The notes beneath the pieces were generated by a model that saw only the letters and a program-made list of their open reading frames with translations, made no database searches and had not been told where the DNA came from. Positions 16,457 to 29,666 of a stretch of 64,000 nucleotides of DNA are shown here, piece after piece. The stretch is from NCBI GenBank assembly GCA_037953745.1, contig JBAKBP010000689.1, positions 1 to 64,000 of the forward strand. The letters run 5' to 3'. Source of the stretch: Lithodes maja (Eukaryota > Arthropoda > Malacostraca > Decapoda > Lithodidae). The number at the start of each line of letters is the position of its first letter. The first letter of the stretch is position 1. Made by a program: the position numbers and the translations under genes.

Positions 16457-19210
16457 ATGGCAGCACTTGTATCCTCTAGATTAATAGGCAAGGGTCTTAA
16501 AGCCTACGATGCATTACCTTTGGAGTTATGTATTGTGTACGAGGATCTCAAGGAGGCTGTCCTGAGGGCTTACGAACTGCAACCAGAAACGTACCGTTTG
16601 AAGTTCCGGGGTGTAACTAAGGGAAGAGATAGCACCTTTTTGGAACACGCCCGGGACTTGTCCGATGCTATGGGGAACTGGCTCCGATCTGAGAAGGTCA
16701 CAACATTTGATGAAATTAAGCAGTTAATGATATTGGAGCAGTTCTTTAAGAGCACGGGCGGTGATCTAACTTTGAACTTGAAGAAGAAAAACCCAAGAAC
16801 TCTAGTCGAAGCAGCAGAAATGGCTGATCGACGGCTGTCGTTGATTCGGGGTTGCGGGTCCTCACAGAAGTACGATGTAAGTGCTAAGGACCGTTATCCT
16901 CCCCCTCCCCGTAACAATGACACATTTAAACAGAAGAGCCAGGAAACTAAAACTGAATCCAAACCTTACACCACACCGTATGTGAAAAGTCAGGGGCCTT
17001 TTACATCACAGTATAAGCCGAAACCGAAATTTATGTGTTTTAGTTGCCACCAGGAGGGTCATAAGGCAAATGAGTGCCCTAGTCGACCTCCTCCGGCAGC
17101 CGTGTCTTTTGCTCACGGCATTGGAGTGTTCAAGAGGACATCGGAGTTTGTTAGAGGCATTTCTTCCGAGGTAAATACACTGCCAGTGCAGAAGGATCCG
17201 GAAGGCTTATTCCCTGTCCGTGATGCCTTTAGTGACCACAGGGGACTCGGTTGTGTGGAGTTGGGGGGTAGAAGACATGAGGTGAGAATTTTGCGTGACA
17301 CTGGGGCATCGCAAACACTGTTGAGAAATTTCACTGGTAAACCTGTCAATACGGCGCGGGTGGTTGTGGTTCAGGGAGTTAATGCGACAAGGTCATACCC
17401 GCTTGTAAGAATGAAGGTGGAAGTTGATGGTGTGACTCGAGACCTGGATGTAGGAATTGTGGAGAAGTTACCTGTTGGGGGCGTCGACCTCCTTCTCGGC
17501 AACGACTTTGCGGGACCTACTTCTGAGGCTCCACCCTTGGTCGTTGCCGAGAAGCCGGCCGACGTGAGTAGGGAGGAGCAGGAGTGGGTCGAGAAGTGTC
17601 CGGTGCAGCCTATGGCGTGTGTTGTCACCAGAGATCCTGCATCCAGGGAGTCACATTCTGGTCAACAATCTTTAGATCAGCGGAGGAAGGGTACCGAGAA
17701 GGGGTTGAAAGTTGATGCGGTTGAGAGTTTAGTATCAACGGCCCTTCTCGGGGACTCAGTATTAGGACCAAATATCGAGTCTGAAGAAGACCCAGTAACT
17801 GTTGTGGAAAAGGCAGAGGATGGGCTTAAAAAGACGAAAGAGTTGAAGGAGGACAGTGATGCACAGTCGGGAGATGTGGCAACAAGGTACCCTGACGCGT
17901 ACCCTATGAGAAATGGGTCGGGGAAGACGGTGGTCCGAAGCTTGCTAGTGTATTTTTCACGGTATGGTTACCCGCAGGGGATTCAGTCAGTCCAGGGACC
18001 CAACTTCGCTTCTAGCCTCTTTGTTCAAGCAATGCCGCAGCATGAGATTGTTGGGGTTGTGTCATCTGCGTATCATCCGGAGAGCCAGGGTGTGTTAGAG
18101 CGATGGCACTCAGCCTTGAAATCTGTGCTTCGTTGTTGTTGCTTTGAGAGTGGGAAGGATTGGGATCTTGGCCTGCCATGTGTTTTGTTTGCTATGCGGG
18201 AGGTGCCTGGGGAGAGTTTGGGATTCAGCCCTAATGAGCTCGTCTTTGGACACCGTGTCAGAGGGCCTCTCCATATGGTTGAAGAAGTATGGGAGGGCGC
18301 AGAAAAACCTTGTTCTATGCTCAAGTGTGTCCTCAACAGTCGAGAACGGATGTTGCGCAGTCTGGAGTTGGCTGGCCGTAATTTGACTAGCTCTCAGGCC
18401 CTCAGGAAGGACAGGTACGACCTAAAGGTTGAACTCAGGGAGTTTCACGTGGGTCAGGAGGTGTTGATTCTACTGCCCCTTGTAGGTCACCCCTTATCCG
18501 CAAAGTACGCTGGTCCTTACGCTGTTGAGGAGCTATCAGACCTGGATTACTTGGTAGCCACTCCAGACAGACGGAAGCACAATCAGTTATGTCATGTTAA
18601 TCCCATGAAGGAGTATGGGAGGCACCCCTCTGAGCCTCTCACTGTGCCTGTGATGACGTTTAGCAGTCAAGGTGGAGAAGGAGAACGGGACAGTCAAGCT
18701 CAGGTGGAGGATAACTGGAAGGATAAGAAGTTCAAATGGGCGCCTGAGTGTGAGAAGGTGTTTAGAGAAGTAAAACACCTGTTGTGCACTCACCCGATCC
18801 TCAGGGCCCCTGACTTTAGCCTACCTTTCCAACTAGCAACGGAGGCTAGTGGTGTGGGGGCTGGTGCCGTCCTTGTGAAAAAGGACGATGATGGGATGGA
18901 GCATCCTGTTAGTTTCTGCTCGGAGAAGTACAATTCAGCCCAGGGGAGCTGCTCTGTTGTCGAGGAGGAGCTGCTGGCGGTTGTGCTTGCGCTGGGGCAT
19001 TTCGAGGTCTATGTTCCAGCCTATGGTCCGGTCGTTGTAGTTTACCCAGATCATCACCCTCTCAAGTTCTTGGACCAGTTTCATAATCGGAATATGAGGC
19101 TGACCAGGTGGTCGCTAAGGTTACTGGTATATAACCTGGACATACGCCATATTGCCGGTTGTGACAACGTGGTTGCAGATGGTCGTTCAAGGGTATATGA
19201 TCCTGGGTAG
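16457..19210 (+). pseudogene. gag-pol: gag-pol remainder of element B with in-frame deletions of IN and RT
   Basis: A 917-codon open frame carries a SCAN-like capsid, a zinc knuckle (CFSCHQEGHKANEC), protease (RDTGASQTLL), a shortened integrase core, the GPY/F-like module and RNase H. Compared with A, about 0.4 kb is missing at a junction near 17876 (integrase zinc finger and first D). About 0.95 kb is missing near 18720 (all of RT). Both joins keep the frame, and the first falls at a short GAT match. Remaining catalytic sites are also damaged: the second integrase D is V (SVQGPNF), and the first RNase H D is E (ATEASG). The protein cannot copy or integrate itself. Why so long a frame persists is unclear; Gag and protease may still be useful. 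Confidence 0.88.
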
Positions 19211-19667
19211 ATTGACACACGGGTAGCCTCCTGCTTTAGTTTGAATAGTATTTTGCGCTTGGTGCTTGTTGGCTCGCGGTTGTAGCCCAGCGTATTGGGT
19301 CGTAAAGCAGGAGTTGAGCGTTTGGTATAGAAGAAAAAACTAGGCTTGCCCCTATAGTGCAGCCGAAATAAACAAATTATAAACATAAAAATCAAATAAA
19401 AACTCTTTCTTTCACAGTTGAATTTTTTTAGTATGTTATAGCAGTAATTCTGAGTTGCACTCCTCTCATAATGCTGGGCTAGAGAAGCTCGCTCTTGAGG
19501 AGCATAACTACATATAATTTAACCTATGGTGTTGGGGATGGTTATAATTTTGAAAAATGTTTTGTTGAAGAACTGTGCCAGATATTTTACTGCCGCTGGG
19601 TGATGGGAAGTGGAGATATAGCATGGGTTCTAACCATCAGATTTTTGTGAGCCTTGGGGCCTCTGAG

Positions 19668-19684
19668 AAAAATCTTGGGGGGGG
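19668..19684 (+). promoter_or_regulatory. Polypurine tract of element B
   Basis: AAAAATCTTGGGGGGGG directly abuts the 3' LTR and shares its core with A and C. Confidence 0.75.
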
Positions 19685-21471
19685 TGTGATGTTAACCACT
19701 CCGTTAGAACCGCATGGCTTGTCCTACAGTGACTCGCTAGGATCGCCAGGGCAGTGGATGGGGCTACAGTTTATGTATTAGAGTGTGCTTTATTTCAAAT
19801 GAAAGCTCGTGTCATGGGCAGTCCAGAAAGGCTCTTTGTTTTCACCCATGTCAAGGCTTTATATATTTAATTGTAAAGTATATGTTTTATCATTAACTAG
19901 TAATGATGGGATCTGGGAGAGAGAGAGAGAGTAGAACAGAGTGAGAGGGAGCGCGCAGTGTTTTTGTCCCGCTCGATGATGTCACGGCTGGCTGCCTCGT
20001 GGGGGTTGGTTGAGAGAGGTCCTTACCATGCTGCTAGCTCCCTTGCTAGTGGCTAGAGGACTTGTAACCGCTTTTTTCCCACGCGCCTCGAGCTAGTGCG
20101 AGTATATATACAGTTCCTCGCCACTCTCTCCCTCAGATCTGGTTTCTAGAACGCATCTATCTTATCCCTTGCTATCTGTCCCCCGCTCCGCACCTGAGAA
20201 TCTTTTCCTCTGCCTACCTCTCTCTTTTTTCATATCTTTCACCACCTTTTATTAATATTATACCCCCTCTTGTTAACTCTGCAAAATCAGCTTCATGCTG
20301 GCCAGTTGTATTGTGCGTTAAGGTCTGATATAACCCATGTATGTTAGTTGTTAAGATAAGTTGATCACGAAGCATTGGTTGGCTTTCATATTGCCGCTTC
20401 CTATAATTATTAGTGTTCTGCTGGATTAGATAATGCTAGACTAGGGGTCTGATATTATAAGGTATTGTTTCCTATGAGTGCTGGCTTTAGGAAAAAGCTG
20501 CACGACATACCTGAGAACTGGAGTTGATTGAGTAAATTGTAGTCTGTGTGCCATTGAGAGTAGAGCATGCACGAATGAGGGCTTTTTGCCTATACAATTC
20601 TGCACTGTTCTAAGCTCGTTGTTTGTCTTTGAGGTACGCCAGGAGAACGCTTAATACTTCGGTATTAAGGTTTCTCAAGAGAGCTACCCTTCCCTATAAC
20701 GTAATATTTGACGCACAGACTTGAGATTTGCACTAGGCTATGCGGCATGCCATGCGCACCAGTATCTCGTATCATTGACTCTAACTAGACTTTATCAGTC
20801 ACAGTAGACATTAAGTATATTAACCTAATTACTCTTTTTATGCATACCCATTTATCATTACACAAACATTTCGCAGCCTAGTTTGATGTATGGAGACACA
20901 AACGACTTAGGCTCTTTTTGTTGATAGGAATACTGCATTGTTGTGGCGATTATTATTGTTGTAGCGTTTAGGATATTCTTGGCTTCGACGGCATTATATA
21001 TTCTGCCTTTTTGTGTGCATAGCCTGCACGAGCATTGTTCCGCTGCCTGCCTTTTTGGGTTCCATTTCCGATACGAGCATCTTTATAGCATCTAACATTT
21101 AAAGAAGATTCCTTGTTGGTGTTGAAGGACTTTAGTGCACTTTCTTTCATGCAGGAGTGCCTGACATTTATTGATTAAAGTAACGTAAGCTGTAACTTCT
21201 CTTACCACCTTACTTTGCATACCATAACCAAGCACCTTCGGTTATAGGTAGTAATAGGCTGTTTTCACATAACATTAAGCCTAGAGTAGACGCACATTTA
21301 TTGAGAGTTTGATAGCCTATTATTGCATATAGAACTCTGTAGAGTATTTGTGTTCTTTGTTCACTGGGAATATACATCAGAGGTTGGATCTAGCGCTTTC
21401 CGTTGTAGCATTTATGCCATTACTAGTCCAATGAATAAGAGCCCTGATATATTTGAACCCCAGTCGTAACA
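19685..21471 (+). repeat. 3' LTR of element B (1787 bp)
   Basis: It runs from TGTGATGTTAACC to GTCGTAACA and lacks the MITE of the 5' copy. It keeps the TATATATA element at 20103-20110. Confidence 0.92.
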
Positions 21472-23571
21472 ACAGTGTAGTGAAAAGCAATGTATACCAC
21501 CTTAATTTATGGTTTAGGATTGTTTTGTCTAAGCTTTCCACTTATGTACTAATCTGTCACTTTATTGTCATTATTAATAGTAGTTATGTACAGATACTTG
21601 TCTTCACAATTGTACACTTGCATGCACTAGAAGCTGGTACACTATTATGTGATAAACATGAGATCGTGAACATAAAACGAGGACAAACAGAGTCAGGCAT
21701 GGGGTTAACAAAACAAATAAAAAATAAAAACATTTCATCAGCTTATCAGAATTGTTCAATGAAACTTGTCCCAGCTTTCACTGCATGCGATTATATTTAG
21801 CTTTCACATATGATTGCACCATAACATTAACTTTATCCTTTCTCTTTTTCAACAGGTATGTGAATATTGGCTGCCACGATTATACTAATTACTTTAAACA
21901 AACTGGGACGTTGATTTGATAAGGTATGTGTATGTTTACTGTATGAAATCTGTAACCGTAGATGCACAGGTCACAGTTTAAATGTCCTATTATACAGTAG
22001 TCTAGAAATTTGTAAGTCAAAGATATCACAAATAATTTGAAAAAAAAACATCAATATGCTAATAAGTAGGGATAAATTCCAGTTTAGTAACATGATTTAG
22101 CCAAACATGGTTCGGTGGAAAAAAATACCATGTTTTTTTTTAAATCTCGATTTTGTTTATCCTCGAATTTAAGTGAAGGAAAACTTGAATGGCTTCTCAC
22201 CAACTGTGAAACCATTTAGCTTCGGTTATTTTGTTTGCAGCAAGTTATATATTATATAGGTCATTTATTTTAACATAGCGAAAAATGTACTCCAATAGCA
22301 ACTAATTTGTTGATAATGGGAATACAAGAAATTGCTATGTCCTTGTATCATATTAATGCAAAGTGGTCATAGTTAACACCATCTTTGGCTATACAAATTT
22401 GTAATAGCCAAATTATCATGGTAAAGGTAAGTCAATTTATCACAAGTTTTAGGAAAAATTGACAATTGTGTTGTTATGTCGGGCTATAATATTTACAGCT
22501 CGTGATATAGTCTTTACTAAAATCCAGATCTGGACTTATAGACCGTAAATAACTCAACAGGGTCAAATCGAACACGTTCTTAATCTCACAAATAGGTATT
22601 CAATTAGGTACTACAGAACTCAATAACAACACACATAACAATTATACACAAGTTTATTCAAAGGTATATATACCTGAAACTCAGAATGCAGCTTCACCTG
22701 GATAATTATTAGAACTATCAGGCAAAGAATACAAGGCATATAAATAGTAGATCATGAATGGGGAGCAATTGCTCTTCAACTGTGGTTATAAACAAGGTGA
22801 ATAATATGCAACTAAATAATACACGTGACTTATAGAATCAACCCTTAATAATAATAATAATGATGTGAGTCGAGTGTCTTTCGTGAATAAATCAACAGTG
22901 AAAGAACTATAACACAATCTCAAACAAGAGAATCTGGGTGAATTAAGAGGGTAAATAAGCACACACGTAGTGGGGTAAGTCACACGGTAGGTAGTGGCGA
23001 GCAAGCCAGGTAGTCGCGTTTACTAAGGTGACCTTCTCATTAGCTAGGGGGGTCAGGTAATATATGTGTACTGCGGGGGTGGAAATTTAGTTTTGAATTA
23101 GTGCAACTATGAACTCAGTTTCAATGATTGTATTATGAACTTGGTGGCAGAACAGTAATTAATTATTTATACAATTTATTCTCAAGGAAACTCAAATTAT
23201 GTAATTTATGATGGGAATCTTATATTCACTTCAAACAATCGTATGTAATAATAACGAAACAAGTCGAGGATTTCAGATGTAAATTTAATATACAATTATG
23301 AATCGACTATAGAAGAATATCTATTAATTGTATTTAAAAACAGCTTATAATTGACTAAACAAACTTAGACAATGAATGCTCTGGAAACATTTATAAAATG
23401 AAAGTGTAATTGATAATTAATACAACATTAATTATGAATAGGAGATATTGCACACAACGAAGTTGTGCTGAGGAAATACTCAGTATAGTATAACCAAGAT
23501 GTCTGAACGAGTTAACAGAGTCTTAAGAGAATATACACCGTAACACGGGGTGTATAGAATATGATGAACAA
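21472..23571 (+). other. AT-rich intergenic sequence, no gene recognised
   Basis: About 2.1 kb, very AT-rich, with stop codons in all frames at short distance. The texture changes near 22480 to a sequence that seems to continue beyond the MITE at 23576-24199. It may be an old unclassified repeat into which the MITE inserted. I could not identify termini. Confidence 0.4.
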
Positions 23572-23575
23572 TTAA

Positions 23576-23671
23576 CCCGGGAACTGCGGGAAGACTCTTA
23601 AGAGTTCCCCCGGCGGACTGCGGGAAGACTCTTAAGAGTCAGGGAAAACAAAAATCCATTTAAAACACCCC

Positions 23672-23703
<32 letters not shown>

Positions 23704-24199
23704 ATTTTAATTTTGCCCCTGGGCCATGCCAAATATCACTCCTCCACTTCCCCTCCTTCCCCACTTTCCTCACCTCCTTCAGTTATCACCTATTTTCCCT
23801 GTTATTCCCTTATTCTGTGGTATATTTTCGTGCTAACATTAGCGAGTTGCAAGCAGGGCATTGTCATCACTGTTAGCAAGCGAGTGCAAGAGAGAGAGAG
23901 AGAGAGTATCGATCGACAGTCTCTCTCCAGACGTGGGGAAAAGTGGTGGCAAGGGAGGTTGCCTCAGCCATACATTATGTAACTCCCGGCCTGTATCGCC
24001 GATTTTGACCATCCAAACGCTGTTTCCACTTGTTTTATTGTTGTAACAGGTTAATACCTTTATAATCAACCTATAATAAGCGCATATAGATAAGTATTAA
24101 TGCTATTTATGGTAAAATAACGATGTTAGTGATGGGAACAGCTCAAATACGTCAGCACAGGAGTGTGGTGTCTCATACCCCCCATGCGTACTTCAGAGG
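23576..24199 (-). mobile_element. TTAA-flanked piggyBac-like MITE, copy 2 (624 bp)
   Basis: This is the reverse complement of the copy in the B LTR over its whole length, again flanked by TTAA (23572-23575 and 24200-24203). It has the same CCCGGGA...GCGGG end with the doubled GACTCTTAAGAG unit, a long A run, and the GTGCTGACGTATTTGAG block at the other end. The divergence from copy 1 is moderate, so the two come from different insertion events of one family. Confidence 0.85.
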
Positions 24200-24203
24200 T
24201 TAA

Positions 24204-26707
24204 GTAACAGAAACTATGCAATGCTCGAATTCCTAAGCACGAAGAATCAGAATTACTTACATCAGTAATCAAATGAACATAAATACTAATTCATAAAATA
24301 ATTACAAGGGTGGTTAATTAAGAGAGTACAAATTGGGGAGCTTGGGAAGTAAATGTGTTGATAGAATAACAATACTTCTCAACGAGGAGACTGAGGTAAA
24401 TTAATTATGAAAATGGGCGTAGGTTCTAGGTACTCAGTGATGGATTAAGAAGGGTTATTATAACACGAAATACACTTCGACCTCAACTTGCAAAATACAC
24501 AACAGAGTACATATATTATGAAAATCTGTGAGTGCGTGGCAACGTGAATTAATTAACACAAATATATATAACGTATGCGTAGGACGTTCTAGAGAAGATA
24601 AATTAATTATGAGCACTAGGTCTTGGACACAGACCTTAACTAAGTTGTTATATAATAATTCAGAAGGATTAACACAGTACGCAATTAAAGATCTCGGGCA
24701 CAGATCTCTGAATTAATTAGCACAACACGATTCACATATTTTAACCTATACCTCGACAACAATAACACAAAATAAGATACACAGGGACACTTAGGGTAAG
24801 TTTGGAGGGCAGAGGGCAGGGTCTGGCCGACGTGGATCGTAGGTTCGTTGAGCAACACGTCAGGGGTAGAGGGCGCCACTCGAGCAGGACTTCAGGTTCC
24901 AGGCTTCAGGCAAGCACACTCTCTGGGCAGGGTAGGGGCAGGCTAGTACAAGCCACTACTGTGATTAGCTACTCTGCTCCTTATTCAGGTTTAGGGTAGT
25001 ACCGCAGTTGAGGTTTGCATACTCTTCTAAATTTCGTAGAGGTAATGTGCGGCTTTTTTCTTGACTCTCGATTACAGGGTTTCAACATCATAGGGATATG
25101 GGGAAATGGTTGTGATGAAGTTGTGAGGTAATTGCTTGTCGTAGGTATACATAGTGGCTGTTTACATTGATACATATACTGTATACTAGGTAGTTTATTA
25201 ACTACTTAAGTGTTAGTTATTTAGCCTAATAATGGAGAAATGGGATGTGTACGGAATTGTCCATGAGCTAAATTCCTAGACAAACATTGTTATAGCTCGC
25301 CTAAGAGTTGTTATGATTATCTCCCGGTCTATTATCATGTGTCCTCTTGTCTACATCCATTTGTATCTGTAGACTTCGGGCCGTTGATGTTTTATTTGCA
25401 TAAACATCTCTTCACTGTAAGCAAGATCTGGGAGCTGAGGAAATGCTGTTGTGAGGGGGGGAGAGCAGGCCGTGGATAGGTGGGGAGAATTTCCCATTCT
25501 TGAGGCTGGTGGCTGTTGGCGTAGAGCACGGGGAAGCAGGGGTCGCTCTTGTATTTGTGCAGGGATTAGAGCATGGGAAAACTGGGGTGGCTCTTCTATT
25601 ATTCTTCTTCTCTGCTTTCGTTCTCCTTTCTTCCTCGGTTCTGTTAGTTGCAGACTGGTTATTCTGCAACTATTCTCGGTTGGGCTGGTCTTCAGACCCA
25701 TCATTTCAAGTGTCAATAGGAAGTTTGTACTACATGACATAGTTCAACAATGTAATGTACTATATACATATATATACCCAAAAGGCCACAAGTGGGCAGT
25801 CACCCAGCCTAAGGCCTTGGGTCAGCTAGGCTATGGCTGATAAGTCATATAGACCTGTAGGCCGATTCAAATCCCGCATCTCCTTGTTCAAGGGAGAGAG
25901 TAGCAGTTGCCATGGCTTGTTATATACCTTTCAAAGCATTTAGTTGAGCGCGATCTTGAGAGCGCTGGGTGGGAATCCAATACGCCGGGACCCACACACT
26001 CTAATTTGCTGTCCACTTCAACCTCTGTTTTATTGTAATGTTGTTCTTCAGCTTGATGTAGAATATGCGTTGAAGAATTTGTTCTCCGGTAATGTTTATC
26101 CACCCATATTACTTAAATCTAGAGTTTATGTATGGTTGCCCTTATGAATTTGCATACACTCCATGATTTTGTGTATGGAAGGACATTAGTATAATTGAAT
26201 TAGGAGTATATATTCTTATGAAATAATTACATGATATGATCCATTAACGGTTCCATAGCAAAAACAAATCACACTATGTTTCCCTCCATTCATAAAATCA
26301 AGAAGTGGACACAAATTCATATGGCCAACTGTTCCCATGTTAAAGGCCTTTTTTTTTCTTTTTTTTTGCTTTTTTTTATTTACGGTATGTATTATTTTTA
26401 GTTTTTTTAGGAGTGATTATAACACAATATCGAAGTTTTTGTTATACACGTCATCAACCAATACAATAATCATAGCTATTCACTAGATAATGCCTACTTC
26501 CAATATATTATCATGTATTGCACTATGCATGACCACGAAGCTCGATCATGAACATAATTTTGTATGTTGATACAAAACATAACGATCCAAGACTACAAGT
26601 ATTTCCTTTTTAGAGACATGAAGAAAATGTATCGAGTATGTCAAGATTCAATAACTTCACATACTTGTCGAATGTACAGTCCATTATTGTCCCTATATGT
26701 ATCAATG

Positions 26708-26711
<4 letters not shown>
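24204..26711 (+). other. AT-rich intergenic sequence, no gene recognised
   Basis: No coding region is convincing; the longest open frames near 25350-25840 overlap on both strands and have no recognisable motifs. A GC-richer patch lies at about 24800-25000. A T-rich run is at 26348-26380. A stretch near 25870 (GATTCAAATCCC) looks like a tRNA B box and might be a SINE remnant; this is weak. Confidence 0.4.
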
Positions 26712-26788
<77 letters not shown>

Positions 26789-26821
26789 GGTATACATATA
26801 TATACACATATACATATATAT

Positions 26822-26859
<38 letters not shown>

Positions 26860-26860
26860 A

Positions 26861-26894
<34 letters not shown>

Positions 26895-26898
26895 TATA
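26712..26898 (+). repeat. (TA)n and A-rich microsatellite block
   Basis: TA repeats of about 75 bases are followed by TATACACA variants, a run of A near 26854-26878, and TA again. The open frames here are translations of the repeat. Confidence 0.95.
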
Positions 26899-27079
26899 TG
26901 CAGTATATGGAAAACCCGGCTGAGCTTCTATAAAAAGTAAACTATCTTAAAAAAGGACATTCAAAAGCATCAACATCATTGGAAAGTTGCTGATATACGC
27001 TAAATATAAAGTTATGTCTATGGTGAACGAAGATTATATAAAACATAAAAAAATATAATTGTATCTTTCTGTCGTCCTT

Positions 27080-27235
27080 TGACTTAGAACTGCTTCAAGC
27101 TCAATGTGTCCAGACACGTTGCCTCTAACGTACCTTGAATATAGCTCCCTATCACTCTTTTGTCTTTAAGGAGAACACTTGTTACTGGCAGCATTTAATT
27201 GTGTCTCCTTTATACACATAGGAAAAAATAATAAA
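27080..27235 (+). mobile_element. Old 3' end of the jockey-like LINE E family
   Basis: This aligns with 46425-46565, the end of the LINE E frame and its 3' UTR. Blocks such as GACTTA..CTGCTTCAA, TGTGTCCA, CTGGCAG, TTGTGTCTCCTTTATACACATAG recur in the same order. It is much more diverged than the other copies and so is an older insertion. Confidence 0.7.
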
Positions 27236-27374
27236 GCAAACTACATATATATTTTTAGACAATGCTAATTTTAATTAATACAATATTATTATATAGTCAG
27301 GTATCACATGAACCAACGCATGGGATTATGTTTGTTATGATAATTTGAATGTAAGAGTGGATGCTTATATGGAT

Positions 27375-27930
27375 CTGGGAGTGGATGAGTATATGGATGT
27401 GTGCGGGGGGGGGGTAACATGGATGTGAAACTTGGTGGTGATATGGATGTGAATATGGATGTGGAAATGGGTAGGAATATGGATGTGGAAGTTGGTGGTA
27501 ATATGGATGTGGGAGGTGGTGGTAATATGGATGTGGAAGTTTGGTAGGAATATGGATGTGGCAGTTGTGGTAATATGGATGTGGAAGTTTGGTAGGAATA
27601 TGGATGTGGCAGTTGGTGGTAATATGGATGTGGAAGTTGTGGTAATATGGATGTGGCAGTTGTGGTAATATGGATGTGGAAGTTTGGTAGGAATATGGAT
27701 GTGGAAGTTGTGGTAATATGGATGTGGAAGTTTGGTAGGAATATGGATGTGGCAGTTGGTGGTAATATGGATGTGGAAGTTGTGGTAATATGGATGAGGA
27801 AGTTTGGTAGGAATATGGATGTGGCAGTTGGTGGTAATATGGATGTGGAAGTTGGTGGAATTATAAATATGGGAGTGAATGTGAATATGGATGTGGGAGA
27901 GGAGGGGAATAGGTATGTGGGAGTAGATGT
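27375..27930 (+). repeat. Minisatellite of ATGGATGTGG units
   Basis: About 20 variant units of 22-27 bases built around AATATGGATGTGGAAGTT, in two main alternating forms (with GGTGGT or TTGGTAGG). Because unit lengths are mostly in register, long open frames appear on both strands; these are by-products of the repeat. Confidence 0.92.
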
Positions 27931-28236
27931 GAATACGGATCTGGTAATATATGAACAATGCTCACGAATGATTGAGGATACACACGTGAATAGTATCAAG
28001 ATGGAAAAGTAAAGAATAGTCTGGTTGAACAAATATGACAATTATTGACACTTGCAGTAGAAATAGAATGGTACGTACGTGATTGTGAATACTATTGAGC
28101 ATATGGTTGAACAAAATGATGAGGTGAATGATTGTGGGAGTGGTTGATCATGTGAATGTAACAACCTTGGTTCATATTCACAGATACACATAAATTGTCT
28201 CTTTCCATATCTGACACGAAGACTATCTTATACACC

Positions 28237-28238
<2 letters not shown>

Positions 28239-28298
<60 letters not shown>
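28239..28298 (+). repeat. (TA)n microsatellite
   Basis: About 60 bases of AT dinucleotide repeat. Confidence 0.95.
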
Positions 28299-28486
28299 CA
28301 GTATATATTTATGCTCAACACAAATACACGTGTGGTAAAATATAAGATTTCTCAAACATAAATCTATGCTCTCTTGTTTTGTGTGTATTTGTCCTTCAGC
28401 GCAAGCCTCATCGATATTATTTACCCCTCTTTTTCTATTTTTAACCATTGTCTCTTTTGTTGGTTTTTATTTATCTCTTTTCAGCC

Positions 28487-28650
28487 TACATCAAATTCTA
28501 GCACTACATATATTTCTTTATTTTTTGTTTTTTTGTATTTATCTCTGTTCATTCTCCATCAAATTCTAGCACTACATATTTTTTTATCTCTGTTTGTGTT
28601 ATTTATCTTTGTTCATTCTCCATCAAATTCTAGCATTACATATTTGTTTT
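28487..28650 (+). repeat. Short tandem repeat of about 66 bp, three units
   Basis: The phrase CATCAAATTCTAGCACTACA (once with ATTACA) recurs at about 28489, 28558 and 28621, with TTTATCT-rich text and CTCTGTTCATTCTC between. Confidence 0.8.
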
Positions 28651-29428
28651 ATCTCTCAATATTTTACTATAGTATTGCAATCTGATACAATGACCTGTTT
28701 TCTATTATCAGTATATCTTTCATTCTGTTTCTTCATTTGTTCTTTCTGTCTCTTCTTTCTTATCTCTTCTTGTCTATTTCCCCCCTTCTCTCCATTTCTC
28801 CTTTCTCCCCTTTTGTGTGATGTTCTTCATTCCTCTTCCTCATTCATCTCTCACCCAAGGCTCTTCGGTCATTCCTCTTCCCACCCCTCTCCTTTCTCAG
28901 AACGTTGAAACATTGAACAGTTTTAATCTTCTTAGTAATTTGATTTTCAGGCTTACTCGTACATTATGTTTCATACATATTTTCCCTCGCAAATTTATGG
29001 GCATAAGTTCTAGCCCTTTCTCTCTCCACAATTTATTTTAATTGTTTGTATTTTATTACGGTACCATCTTAAGTACTTCATCCTGTATTTCTTTCTCAAA
29101 TGACTTGTTTTAAATTGGCTTTTACAGCTTGAGAACCGGTATACTTCATATTTTGCTGCAACTATCTTTTCATCTAGAATCCAATCTTATTCAGCTTAGA
29201 AAGGACCTATAGGCATGAATGGGTTAAAGGCTAGTTCAAATAACCCTCAAACCGACATGCATGTTCTTCCTAAATTATCTGATAAATAGGTTGAGCTGAG
29301 ATGCTCAAATAGTTCATTATCTACTGGATATTTAATATAATATGGAACATGAAAATACGTTATGGAAGAACTTTTTGAAGTGAAGGATATAGGACATATA
29401 TTAGTTAAGCATCTCAATTGGGTTTATA
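28651..29428 (+). other. Pyrimidine-rich spacer, no gene
   Basis: 28730-28910 is a long C/T-rich stretch; the rest is AT-rich. No motif or repeat was recognised apart from the TA target (29427-29428) of the mariner-like element. Confidence 0.5.
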
Positions 29429-29666
29429 TACAGGGTGTTTCATAAATACCTTTCATAAATTTCAGAATGAATAGACCTAGCAATAATAAATATACTTTAC
29501 TATGTGACGGTTTTGGAAATTTCTCATATTTACCGGGATATTACACATTTTAGTTTAAATAGGAAAGTCTAGGGGATGAAAACGATCAGTAGATTACCAT
29601 CACCTCAATTACTTTATTTTGTCATAAATGTTTGAACATCAATGTATTTTACAGTATTTACAATAG
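29429..29666 (+). repeat. Left terminal inverted repeat of the mariner-like element
   Basis: 238 bp matching the reverse complement of 30866-31100, ending at CAATAG. The transposase stop codon (29639-29641) lies inside it. Confidence 0.92.

Larger units (their letters stand above)
13046..21471 (+). mobile_element. Element B: internally deleted Gmr1-like LTR retrotransposon
   Basis: It is flanked by a perfect 4-bp duplication, ACAG at 13042-13045 and at 21472-21475. The LTRs, ignoring a MITE in the left one, are 1786 and 1787 bp and differ at about 20 positions by eye, which indicates a fairly recent insertion. PBS and polypurine tract are present. The internal region keeps gag, protease and the RNase H end, but lacks the front of integrase and all of reverse transcriptase. 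It is therefore non-autonomous and probably moved using proteins of a relative such as A. Confidence 0.92.

Noticed and set aside
25351..25840. Overlapping open frames of 80-129 codons on both strands
   Set aside because: No domain, no conserved copy in the window, and both strands are open over the same GC-richer patch.
21472..26711. A host gene with introns in the AT-rich region
   Set aside because: No exon-like open stretch with plausible splice sites and recognisable protein was found; absence of evidence only.
26564..26940. Open frames of YIYIYIY type
   Set aside because: Pure (TA)n translation.
27459..28012. CRISPR-like array
   Set aside because: Units are contiguous without unique spacers, and the setting is eukaryotic.
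27304..28041. Long minus-strand open frame rich in H, I and T, and matching plus-strand frames
   Set aside because: It is a translation of the minisatellite; both strands are open and the peptide is repetitive with no start context or domain.
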